A stretch of DNA of 64,000 nucleotides from Przewalskia tangutica (lineage: Eukaryota; Streptophyta; Magnoliopsida; Solanales; Solanaceae): assembly GCA_029844215.1 (NCBI GenBank), contig CM056720.1, forward strand, positions 32,357,711-32,421,710, given 5' to 3'. A program made the translations under genes and the position numbers. Every line of letters starts with the position of its first letter. The stretch's first letter is position 1. This document shows, piece by piece, positions 38,750 to 49,434 of this stretch. The notes beneath the pieces were generated by a model. That model was not told the origin of the DNA. It searched no databases and saw only the letters and a list, made by a program, of their open reading frames with translations.

Positions 38750-41700
38750 TGTCACGACCGAACCTGCCCGGATCGTGCCTTACCCCGCACCCTAGTGATA
38801 CAACATCGAGAAAATCAATGAAATAAAAACATGAACATGAATTAAGAGAAAAGATAAATAAACAGCCAACCAAAACAATTGCCTTCATCATATATACATA
38901 AATACCCAACGCTTATCCTTTTTACAAACCCCGCCTACAATAAAGCTGCACCTCTAAGATTTTTACAGCCTATGACGGACAGGCCCCGCCATACCTCTGA
39001 ATGTATAAGAATCTATGCACTGTGGTAACATACCAAAAGATAAGCCTCCAAGGAACGGAGCTTCCCAACACGCCAAATGTGATCCTATAAGCGGGGATCG
39101 GCAACGATGTACCTTTTACTCGCAGATGAACGCAGCCCCGGGCGAGGTCGCATAACAGTACCAAGTATGTGAAATCAGAAATATCAGAAATGAAATCATA
39201 ATAGTCTATAAAGCGAGACATGTATGATAACCAAACTACGCTTCACAACATAAGAGCGATATGTCAAGTCGTGACTCACGCCTAAAAGTCATCCTCATGC
39301 CCGTGGAACTCCTTCCTCACCGCCAGCCTAGGTACAAATCATGTGATACGTATAATGTGTCTCGCCCATCTTATGGACCCGATAGAAACGTGAATACATT
39401 CCTGCTCATCCTATGAACCAGTAGTCGAGTGAAATACATTCGGATGAACCGTTAGTCGAGTGAAATACATTCCGGATGAACCGAGTCGTGAAATACATTC
39501 GGATGAACCGTGTCAGTGAAATACATTCCGGATGAACCGTAATCAGTGAAATACATTCCTGATGAACCGGAAATCGTGAAATACATTCCGGATGAACCTA
39601 GAGTCGAGTAGAACACAATACTTGCACAACAAGGCTATCACACGTAACATGGTCAAGTTTCATAACAACAAGCATAAGCAAGTTACACACAACTCAAGGT
39701 ACTTTCATTTTATGTCAAAGTCCGATTTTTAACCTTAAAGTACTACGTCCGATAAATTCCTTTTAAGATCCATTTCTTTTACAAAGGTCACCCGATACCG
39801 TAGTATAAAATTAGAGTGATTAACATTGTTAAGTAAACCAAAATGCTTTCCTTTGTAAAATCAAGTAACAACCTTATTTTCCAAACGCTCAAGTTTGCCT
39901 AATTTCAAATGCTCAAGTTTCTCATTTTAGAAAAGGTTTCGTAGTTCATAGTTTTAAATCCTTTAAAACATTATTCTCCTTTAAACGCTTTTGAGAAACC
40001 TATGTCTTATAAGTGAGTAGGTTATTCTTGTTTATAATCAATCTTATTAAGCAAACATGATCTAGAAATGTCATTTTGTCTCATCTTAGCTTCTATGCAG
40101 ATGGAAGTTTCTACCGGTTTTAATAATACTTAGTTATTCATTACATTTTCCTTTATTAACGCCGCAGTGGTTTATTGATACACATTCGATTTCAAATCAT
40201 GAAACGTTATTCCTTTTAAAACCAAGTACTCATTACTCACGAATGAGGTTTCACACAAAACCATATTAATTCATTTAAGTTAAGTCTCTTATTTATAAGA
40301 TCCAATCTCTTAACTTTTGAAATTAATAAACCATTCATTTTACCACCTTAAGACGTTATACCTAACTTCCCATAAAGCTAGTATAACACTTATTGTTTTA
40401 AAACAACCAAATACGATTAACACATGTACGCCACCGTACTACATAGCTCACACATATCATGCTAGAAAAGATAGGAAGAGGTTCACATACCTCGCGACGA
40501 TTATCGACTAATAGCAAAACGCTCCAAGTACCTCAAACCGCTCGGCTACTCCTTAAGCCAAGTAGATCACGCCATACGTAGTACTTCAACCTATAGAGGC
40601 CACAAGGCGCCTATTAACATCCTAGATCTCAATGTAGAATATTCTACGTAAAATTCGGCAGACCTCCCCGCAACAGAAATCTCCTCCTCTATCGAGGCCG
40701 CTACCAAGCCAACCAGGGGGTTAACACGTCTAACCTGACATGTACAATTCTACTACACAAGAATGCTACACAAGTCTACCTGAATACACCCTATGTAATT
40801 ACAGTTCACCACTTTTTAAATTGAGCTTAAGTCGCAAGACATTGCCGTAAGTATTATTCAGCTTAAGTCAAAAGACATTGCCGCACAACTATGTTCAGTT
40901 CTATATATAGTATACTTAACTATATACTCCTACAACATGTAATTTCCAATTACAACAGAAGGTCAAAAGTGTTTACCTCGTTAAGCCCAAAATTATCCAA
41001 GTTATATGTCGATCCTGAACAACGTTTAGCTCCTACTCCGGCGCCCAACTGCTCCAACCAACCCTTAGAAGTTCTAACCAACTTCTACTTATGACTTCAA
41101 CTACGGGTGAAGATTTACTTAGGGTTTCGTTTTGTGGTGAGGGAAGTATAATCGTATTTTTCTGGGCTTGTCAAAGTGTAACCTTGGGAAAACTACAAGG
41201 TATTTGGGCCAAGGTATTTGGGCATTATAACAATACTTGGAGAGTATTTCTATACCACAAAAGGGGGGTATTTATACGAGACAACTAGGCTAGGGGGGGG
41301 GGTACCCCACGGCAAAACACCACAAAGGGGAGGGAGGTGGCTCTCGGCCAAGGGCTCTCAAAGGGGGAGGGGGGTGTGGTGGACGAAAGCTCAAGGGAGA
41401 GGGAGTATTTTGAGACTTAGTTAGATTGCTCAAGTTTTTGGATGAAGAAAGTCTTCAACTAGAGGGGTATTTATAGGTCAAGTGAAGGCCAACCAATGGC
41501 CAAGATCCATCCAAGTGTTAGGCAAGTGTAAGGCTAAGATTAAGCCAAGTACACCTTATCCATCTACCACCAAAATATCCTACCTAACCCTTGACTAAAA
41601 GCCAAGGCCAAATCGTCCAAGAGGACGCCTCAAGTGCTCCAATTAGAGGGTGACAAGTGTCGCCCTCTCGTTGGTCCAAAATGTTTCGTCTCTCGGAAAA

Positions 41701-41880
41701 ATCCGCAAAAATTATAAATGACATAGCCGGAATTTTCCCTACGAAAGCTGTGGAAACGTTTCGTCGAAAAACGACTCTAATCGGGTGTTGTGTACAAATT
41801 TCGAAACTAGCCAACTTTTAAGGCTCAAATTATAATACGTACGCGCTCACGTACATACTCTGGAAATAAGGGGTATAACA
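38750..41880 (-). repeat. E2 5' LTR
   Basis: TGTCACGACCG to GGTATAACA. It has the 31-base cassette (39400-39605) like its partner LTR, a GTAATTTCCAATTACA palindrome (near 40938-40955), TATA box (41468-41475), a G-run at 41293-41301, and GGGTGACAAGTGTCGCCC near 41647. No gene. Confidence 0.93.
39400..39605 (-). repeat. E2 LTR tandem cassette, about 31-base units (5' LTR copy)
   Basis: About seven units with GAAATACATTCCGGATGAACC. Fewer units and more GG than in the 3' LTR copy, but clearly the same cassette. Confidence 0.9.
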
Positions 41881-42859
41881 ACATGTACGTCTACCGTACT
41901 ACATAGTTCACAACATATCATGCTAGAAAAGATAGGAAGAGGTTCACATACCTCGCGACGATTATCGACAATTAGTAAAATGCTCCAAGTACTACAACCT
42001 TGATAGCCTTTTCCACTCTTCAAGTAGAATACGCTACTCGTAGTACTTCCACCTATAATGGCCATAAAACGCCTATTAACTTCTAGTTCTCTTCGTAGAA
42101 TATTTCTACGGAAAATTCGGCAAAGACTCCTCTATCAAGGCCCGCTACTGTGCCAACAACTCCTGGGGATTACCGCCTAACCGGGCGTGTTCAATTCTAC
42201 TTCACAGAATACTACAAGTCTATCAGAATACATCTATGTAAATCTGATTCAATTCTTTATACTGATTCTTCCAATATATCTTATACTCAATTATTAACTA
42301 CTACAACATGTAATTTCCAATTACAATAGGGGGATAAATATCATTACCTCGATAAGCCCAAAATTATCCAAGTTTATAAGTCGATCCTGAGCAACGTTTA
42401 GCTCCACTTCCTTACGCTCCAACCCGCTCCAAGCAACCCTTAGAAGTTTCTAAATAACTTCTCTTAACACTTCATCTAAGCTATGAAGATTTTTCTAGGG
42501 CTTCGTTTGGCGACTAAAGGAACAAAGTAGTATTTCCGGGCTCTTAATATTAGAAATAACTTTGGAAAACTACTAGGAATACTAGGCTAAGGTATTTGGG
42601 ACTATACCAACACTTGAAGAATTTTTCTACCAAGGGGGGGAATTTCGGACGAGAGCCACATAAGAGGGGGGGGGGGGGGGGATTTTTGTGACTTAGAAAC
42701 ATTTAAGTGGATGAAGAAGTCTTGAAATCAATGGGGTATTTATAGGAATATCAATGGCCAAGATCTAGGCAAGTGTGTGGTGAGGATGAGGTACATGTGT
42801 GTGTGTAGTTGGCCAACCATTTGTCCACCATAACAATGGGACAAGTGGCAAGCCACTTG
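41881..42859 (-). repeat. E6a LTR fragment, right part
   Basis: Resumes after E2 with ACATG and continues with the normal LTR body: 17-base palindrome near 42310, G-run (42669-42681), TATA box (42737-42744). It stops near 42859, short of the LTR end, and joins gag-start and leader sequence. About 0.3-0.5 kb of LTR is missing. Confidence 0.75.
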
Positions 42860-43076
42860 CGTGGAGGCATAACTGGTAAAAACGAAATAAGTTAGAGGGG
42901 TCCAACTTATAACACAGCTCTAAGGCACGATCTTAGAGTGAGAAGAATGGAAACCAATCCTAAATGTCCTGTAGCCTCCTGATTATAGATGTGGTGCACA
43001 ACACACCGATAATCAAGACTCTACTAGACACGGTTTGTAGACACTTTCCGAGGACTAACTGCTCTGATACCACTTT
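42860..43076 (-). other. E6b remnant: gag start, leader and primer site
   Basis: Minus strand: primer site at 43061-43072 reads TGGTATCAGAGC, a perfect 12-base match to the initiator tRNA-Met end and the only perfect one here. The conserved leader of about 190 bases follows, then ATG at 42870 with only the first gag codons (MPPR-like) before the break. Nearly all of gag, the 3' segment and the matching 3' LTR are gone. Confidence 0.82.
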
Positions 43077-43639
43077 TGTCACGACGAGCCTGCCCGCGGT
43101 AGTGCCTTACCCCGGGCACCCTGGTGATACAACATCAGAGAAAATCAGCGGAAACAAAAAACTTAAACAGGGAACAAGATACAAGATAAGAAAACAGGTT
43201 AACAAAACGGTCACCTTCGTGTATATACAATATAACCGAACAGTTACAATCCTTTACAAGCCACGCACAACGATGCTACAGGACCTCTAAGAATGTAACA
43301 CCAACTATGGCCGGGACAGGCCCCGCCATACCACGAATGTACAAGTACTACGGTGAGGACTATACTAAAAGATAAGCCTCGAGAAACGGAGCTTCCAACG
43401 CGAATCTGCGATCCTATGGCGAGATCAACAATCGTGTACCTCAACTGCGACATGAACGCAACCCCGAAGGAGGTCGATAACAGTACCAAGTATGTGAAAC
43501 TAAAAATGTAATGAAATCACATTTCATCATTTTATAAAATCATTTCGCAATAAGTAAATGTGATTATGTCAAGTAAAGGACACATATCCTCAAAATAATC
43601 ACTCACACATAACTATGGGTCTCACGCCCATAATATCAA

Positions 43640-43968
43640 TCATGCGTGGAACCCATTCCTCATCGGCAAAGATGCATGATGTAAAACAACACCCGTATGT
43701 GAACTGAACACTAGATCTGCTGCGTCGTCAAACCGACGGGCGTAGAGTAGCCGATTACGAATCGAAGGCTAGTCATAAAACTTCACGGGCCAAGTACGAA
43801 AGCCAACTACCAGATCCAAACCAGCCACGCAACTGGCCGAGACAAGTATCTTAAGCTAGCGTACCAGAGCCTACCGTCTCACGAGATATGACCGTGACAA
43901 GTATCTTAAGCTATCTACGAGCTGCGCGATACACGAGAAATGACCGGACAAGTATCTAAAGTGTGCCT
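43640..43968 (-). repeat. E6b tandem cassette, first part
   Basis: Degenerate units with GACAAGTATCTTAAGCTA and ATGACCG. E7 is inserted within this cassette; the rest follows at 52579. Confidence 0.65.
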
Positions 43969-44358
43969 TGTTATACCGTATTTCGGTATATGCGTGAGGC
44001 GTCGTGTACAATTTGAGCCTTAAAGTAGGCATAGGTTCGAATTTGTGCACAAGTGCCGAAAAGAGTCGTTTTCCGACGAAACGTTTCCACAGCTTACGTA
44101 GGGAAAATTCCGGCTATGTCCTTTATAATTTTTGCGGATTTTTCCGAGAGACGAAACATTTTGGACCACGAGGGCGACACTTGTCACCCTCTAATTGGGG
44201 CGCGTTTGGCGATTGGGACGAAAAATGTGGCTTGTTTTGTCAAGTAGTTGGTAGGATATTTTGGTGGTAGATGGATAAGGTGTACTTGGCTTGATCTTGG
44301 CCTTACACTTGCCTAACACATGGATTAATCTTGGCCCTTGGTTGGCCATGGCTTGACC

Positions 44359-44366
44359 TATAAATA
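44359..44366 (+). promoter_or_regulatory. E7 5' LTR TATA box
   Basis: TATAAATA, with GATGAAATTCTTCATTG downstream as the likely start area. The 3' LTR copy is at 49812-49819. Confidence 0.7.
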
Positions 44367-46439
44367 CCCACCCTTTGTTGATGAAATTCTTCATTGAAAT
44401 ATTCTTCTAAGTGTTAAAAATCCCTCCCTCTCCCTTGTGAGTTTTCGTCCACCACCCCCTCCCCCTTTGAGAGCCCTTGGCCGAGAGCCTCCCCCCTCCC
44501 CTTTGTAGTGCCCTAGCCGTGGGGTACACCCCCCCCCTAGCCTTGTTGTCTCGTATAAATACCCCCCTTTTGTGGTATTGAAATACTCTCCAAGTATTGT
44601 TATAATGCCCAAATACCTTGGCCCAAATACCTTGTATTATTCCGCAGGTTACACTTATACAAAAGCCAGAAAATACTATTATACTTCCTCACCACAAAAG
44701 CGAAACCCTAAGGAAAACCTTCATAGTTGAAGTGTTAAGTAGAAGTTGGTTAGAACTTCTAGGGATGTTTGGAGCGGGTTGGAGCGCTGATAGGAGCTAA
44801 ATCTTGCTCGGGATCGGCATATAAACTCGGATAATTTTGGGCTTATCGAGGTAAACATTTGACCTTGTTGTAATTGGAAATTACATGTTGTAGGAGTATA
44901 TAGTTAAAGTATACTATGTATAGAATCAACATAGTTGTGCGGCAATGTCTTTTGACTTAAGCCCGAATAATACTTACGGCAATGTCTCGCGACTTAAGCC
45001 CGAATTTTAAGAAGTGGAATTTGTAATTACATAGATCAGACTGAGACTTGTGTAGTATTCTGAGTAGAATTGTACACGTCCTGTTAGGCGTGCAAACCCC
45101 CGGTTGGCTTGGTAGTCGGCCTCGGCAGGAGAGATTTACGCTGTGCGGGAAGGAGGTGTCTTTGGAATTTTTCGTAGGATATTCTACATTGAGATCTAAG
45201 ATGTTAATAGGCGCCTTGTGGCCTCATATAGGTTGAAATACTACGTGGCGTGGTCTACTTGGCTTAAGGTGTGGCCGAGCGGTTTGAGGTACTTGGAGCA
45301 TTTTGCTATTAATGATAATCGTCGCGAGGTATGTGAACCTCTTCCTATCTGTTTCTAGCATGATATGTGTATAACTATGTAGTACCAGACGCATACGTGT
45401 TTAATGTATTTGATTGGTTTGAAACATAAAGTGTTATAACGGCTTTATGGGAAGTTGGTTATAACACTTTATGTAGGTAAGAAAATGCTTTGTAGTTTCA
45501 AAGGGTAAGCGATTTGACTTATAACTTGGATTTGATGTGTAGTAATAAAGAACTTGAAGTGTTTCAAAAAGACCTTTTTGAAAGAAGAGTAATACTTGGC
45601 TTTGAAAACATAAGAGTTGTACTAGCTTTATGGGAAGTTAGGTATAACGTCTTAAGAGTGATAAAAAGAATGGTTTACTGATTTTTTGAAGATAAGAGAC
45701 TTGACTTAATGGTATTGATATGAATTTTGTTAAAAGTGTGAAACCTCATTCGTGAGTAGTGAGTACTTGGTTTTAAAAGGAATAATGTTTTCTTGATTTG
45801 AATCGGAATGAGTATCGGCAAACCACCGCAGCGTTAATAAAGGAAAATGTATTGAATAATGAAGTATGGTATTAAAACCGAGAAACTCCATCCGCATGAA
45901 GCTAAGATGAGACAACATGATATTACATTTCCTAGATCATGGCTGCTTAATAAGATTGATTATAAACAAGAATAACCTACTCACATATAAGACATATGTT
46001 TCTCAAAACGTTTAAAGGAGAATTATGTTTTAAAGGATTAAAACTATGAACTACGAAACCTTTTCTAAAATGAGAAACTTGAGCATTTGAAATTAGGCAA
46101 ACTTGAACGTTTGGAAAATAAGGTTGTTACTTGATTTTACAAAGGAAAGCATTTTAGTTTACTTAACAATGTTAGTCACTCTATTTTTATACTACTGGTA
46201 TCGAGTGACCTTTGTAAAAGAAATGGATCTTTAAAAGGAATTTAACGTACGTAGTACGTTAGGTTAAAACCAGGACTTTGGCATAAAATGAAAGTACTTT
46301 GAGTTGTGTATAACTTGCTTGTTGTTGTGAAGCTTGCCTATGCTTGTTGTTGTGAAACTTGCCTATGCTTGTTGTGATAGCCTTTGTTGTATTTCCAGTA
46401 CCCCGCGTCTCGATGGAGGGCGGTTGATTTGTTATGAGC

Positions 46440-46665
46440 GATTCTACACCGAGTCCCACGAGATGGCGAGAACACGATTTCATTTGATTATACAAGAGTC
46501 CGAGATGGGCGGGACACGTATTCCATCGATTATACACCGAGTCCCACGAGATGGCGAGGACACGTATTTCATCCGATTATACACCGAGTCCCACGAGATG
46601 GGCGGTGGACACGTATTCCATCGATTATTCACCGAGTCCAGGATGGGCCGACACGATTTCATCCG
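46440..46665 (+). repeat. E7 LTR tandem cassette, 45-49 base units (5' LTR copy)
   Basis: Five units with CCGAGTCCCACGAGATGG and GGACACGTATTTCATC. The same unit occurs, in reverse, in E1. The 3' LTR copy is at 51865-52090. Confidence 0.9.
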
Positions 46666-47151
46666 TTATCATACATGTCTCCCGCTTTATATAGACTATT
46701 ATGATTTCATTTACGATTTTCTGATTTCACATACTTAGTACTGTTATCTTGGACCTCCTTGAGGCTGCGTTCATGCCGCAGTGGAAATACATCGGTTGTG
46801 GATCCTCGCCATAGGATCACAAGCGTGTCGAAGCTCCCATTTTCTGAGGCTTATCTTTTGGTATGTTACCCTCGAGTCCGTAGATTCTTATACATTCGTG
46901 GTATGGCGGGCCACGTCCGTCATAGCTGTAAAAATCTTAGAGGTCTGCATGTATTTATAGGCGGGTTTGTAAAAAAGATAAGCTGTCGGGTATTTATGTA
47001 TATATGATGAAGGCAATCGCTTTGGTTGGCTCGCTTATTTATCTTGTCTCTTAATTCATGTTCATGTTTTTATTTCCGCTGATTTTCTCGATGTTGTATC
47101 ACTAGGGTGCCCGGTAAGGCACCGCCACGCCGGGTTCGGTCGTGACAAAAG

Positions 47152-47163
47152 TGGTATCGGAGC
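47152..47163 (+). other. E7 primer binding site (initiator tRNA-Met)
   Basis: TGGTATCGGAGC, 11 of 12 bases match the canonical site, four bases after the LTR end. Confidence 0.88.
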
Positions 47164-47351
47164 GATTAGTCCTCGGAAAGTGTCTACGATCGTGTCTAGT
47201 AAGTCTTGATTATCGTTGTGTTGTGCACCACATCTATAATCGGAGGCTATAGGACATTTAGGATTGGTTTCCATTCTTCTCATTACGAGATCGTGCCCTA
47301 GAGATGTGTGATAAGTTGGACCCTATCGACGTATTCCTTCCTTTACCGCTT

Positions 47352-48534
47352 ATGCCTCCGCGTAAAACCTGCAGCCCGAATGGGCAAGTCAAAGGGAGGC
47401 GTAGTGAGATACGAGGAGTACGCAGGCGCAGCGATCGATGCTGAGCAGTCGCTTCCGACAGCGAGTTTCGCGACGCCGCCAGCACCAGCAGAGTTTAGCC
47501 GCAGCAGGTGGCCGAGACTTCTGACCGAGCCTCCGGCCCCACACTGAGCAGATGAGATGGGTACAAGAGATGGCCTGGCCATCGCTTGGTCGTGGGCTGA
47601 TATGAGGATAGGCGGATCGCAGCCCACCCGTAGCACCCGTAGTTCACCCCGAGCGACGGTTTGAGGCTACGGGACTTTCTCGAGTGAGCCCGCCGGTGTT
47701 ACATGGATCGAGGCGAGATGACCTCGAGGAGTTTATCCGACACCACTGATCATGAGAGTGATTAGAGTTTCGAGGCGAGTCGGTGGTATTGGTTCGCATC
47801 ACCGCGTGATCTGCAGCTGATTGGTTTGATTCGTGGAGTTGTCGGGAAGAGCATGCACTTCCACCGTATGGGACGCAGTTCTCGAGCTTTTCTTGCACAT
47901 TTCTTGCCCCCACAAATGAGAGGGCTCGGCGGCAGATTTTGACGTTGAGGTAGGACGGGCCGGTTAGAGAGTACAATGTGGAGTTCGACTCATTAGCTCG
48001 GTATGTTCCAGCTGGTAGCCGATATGGAGGCAGTACACCGCCACGTCATCTGGTGGATGATTACTTGCGAGGCTTGTATGTAGCTCTTCACCGGGCATGG
48101 ACATTGCCGTATGCAAGCTCGTGCACTTGGATGTGAGGCACGGAGAGGTCGGCGGAATGGCCGAGATCGTGAAGGCGGACAGCGAGGTCCTTTGGTAACT
48201 CGAGGCGGACCGCCTCAGCCAGATCTAGTTATGTACCTCCACCGATGAGTGGTCCCCGATCGTCGGGGCGTTCGGGGTATTCGAGCTGGTCGAGCTCAGC
48301 ATCCGTTCACGAGATATACGGGTTCTAGCGATCGGGTTGAGTTTTCCTCGTGCGCGATGTGGCGAGCGTCGTCGGGAATGTCGTCTTTTTTCGGTGCTTG
48401 TTTTTCTGCGGCCGTCGGGGCCATATGACGAAACCGTCTAGTAAGAAGGATGCAAGCAGAATGACTCGGCCTAGGTCGATGGCGAGTTCATCGCCTTCTA
48501 CAACTATGTGCCTGCAGTGAGAGCTTATGATTAA
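47352..48534 (+). pseudogene. gag: E7 gag, frame-broken (about 390 codons)
   Basis: Start at ATG 47352 (ATGCCTCCGCGT, MPPR), which fits the MPR start of E5. Visible parts: SPPVLHGSRRDDLEEFI (about 47685-47740), the entry to the capsid domain; a core around 47840-48000 with LAHFLPP-like coding; a strong CCHC knuckle start, CLFFCGRRGHMTKPS, at 48395-48439, with the last Cys replaced; then a short tail and a YD-stop at 48526-48534, matching the E2 gag end. Leader and tail are conserved with E2 and E4. The protein would be capsid plus nucleocapsid only. Several frame changes remain, most likely read errors in G-rich motifs. Confidence 0.82.
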
Positions 48535-49434
48535 GTGGGCGGTAGATTCGTATATCCTTAACCTCTAGAGATTTGTATGCATGATATAATGACCTTCTTA
48601 TTGTGTGCTACGTTCGGATAGCGTTATGTTGGTTATGAGTTAGAAAGCATGGTTAGTTGAAAGGATATGTATGGGGGCATGGAAAGTGTGAACCTTAGAA
48701 TATTTCGTGTTGAGACCTTAGAGGTAAGGTCATCTTGAATAAAAGATTTTACGGTTAGTCTTTGTTGAAATACTTGGTTTGCGTATAAATGTGTTCTGGG
48801 ATAATTCTTGGGTAGTGTAAAATGGAAGTGGTAGCTTTCATGACTTGTATAGGTAAGATTGTTCCGATCGGAAACAAGGCGTGATCGTTAAGTGGGTCGG
48901 GTTAGCCATGTTGCGGGCCAACCCGCCGACTGTTCGAGTGGGTCAATTTCGGGTGGTCGCCGGTGGTAGGGTCACGAGGTGCTAGGCCCAAGTTTAGTTG
49001 ACCATCGTATGAGTTCGTGGGTGTGTTCGACTGAAGCGGTCGTGAAGGCCGGAATGGCCTTAAGGAAGATTGAGGCTAGTAAGATAACCAAGTTGGAGGT
49101 GGTGACTCCAAGGTTTTGGCGGCGATGAAAGTGTGATACGTATACTAGAAGAGTTCAGTGTTCGAGAAGAGTCACGAGTAAGGAAGGAAGTGAACTTGTT
49201 TGAATGATGGAAGAAATCATTTTTGAGAAATGAAGTGCGAAGGAGTGTCCTGGACCAAGAGCGAAGTTGGTATTGTTTTGCATCATCGAGGTGGTTCCTC
49301 GTTGGCACGGATTTAAGAAATTGCGCGCATGTGTTATTTTGTGGCGATTGGCGTTGGCAACTTGTTAGAAGAACTTTATCGTTATCCGTCTTGAGAAGGA
49401 ACATTCGGGACGAATGTTTCTAAGGAGGGGAGAA
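48535..49434 (+). other. E7 internal 3' segment and polypurine tract
   Basis: About 0.9 kb without recognised gene: ATCCTTAACCTCTAGAGA, an AT-rich part, GGGCCAACCCGCC (near 48917), GCTAGGCCCAAGTTTAG, a WRWQL...SVLRRNIRDECF frame (to 49423), and ACATTCGGGACGAATGTTTC, an inverted repeat. Polypurine tract AAGGAGGGGAGAA at 49422-49434. Confidence 0.75.

Larger units (their letters stand above)
5797..41880 (-). mobile_element. E2: gag-only LTR retrotransposon split by E3 and E5
   Basis: Its 3' LTR survives as three pieces (5797-7617, 25987-26140, 35192-36370; about 3154 bases together), followed by the internal region (36371-38749) and the 5' LTR (38750-41880; 3131 bases). The target duplication is ACATG: 5794-5798 on the left, overlapping the LTR start because a TG appears lost, and 41881-41885 on the right. 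Element length without the insertions is about 8.7 kb. Confidence 0.9.
43969..47147 (+). repeat. E7 5' LTR
   Basis: Palindrome GGGCGACACTTGTCACCC (44170-44187), TATA box (44359-44366), CGAG|GTAAAC (GT at 44851), 17-base palindrome (44869-44885), two GGCAATGTC...GACTTAAGC motifs (about 44940-45000), cassette (46440-46665), conserved tail. No gene. Confidence 0.93.

Noticed and set aside
43061..43072. tRNA gene fragment
   Set aside because: Only 12 bases match tRNA-Met, at the place of a primer binding site; no cloverleaf around it.
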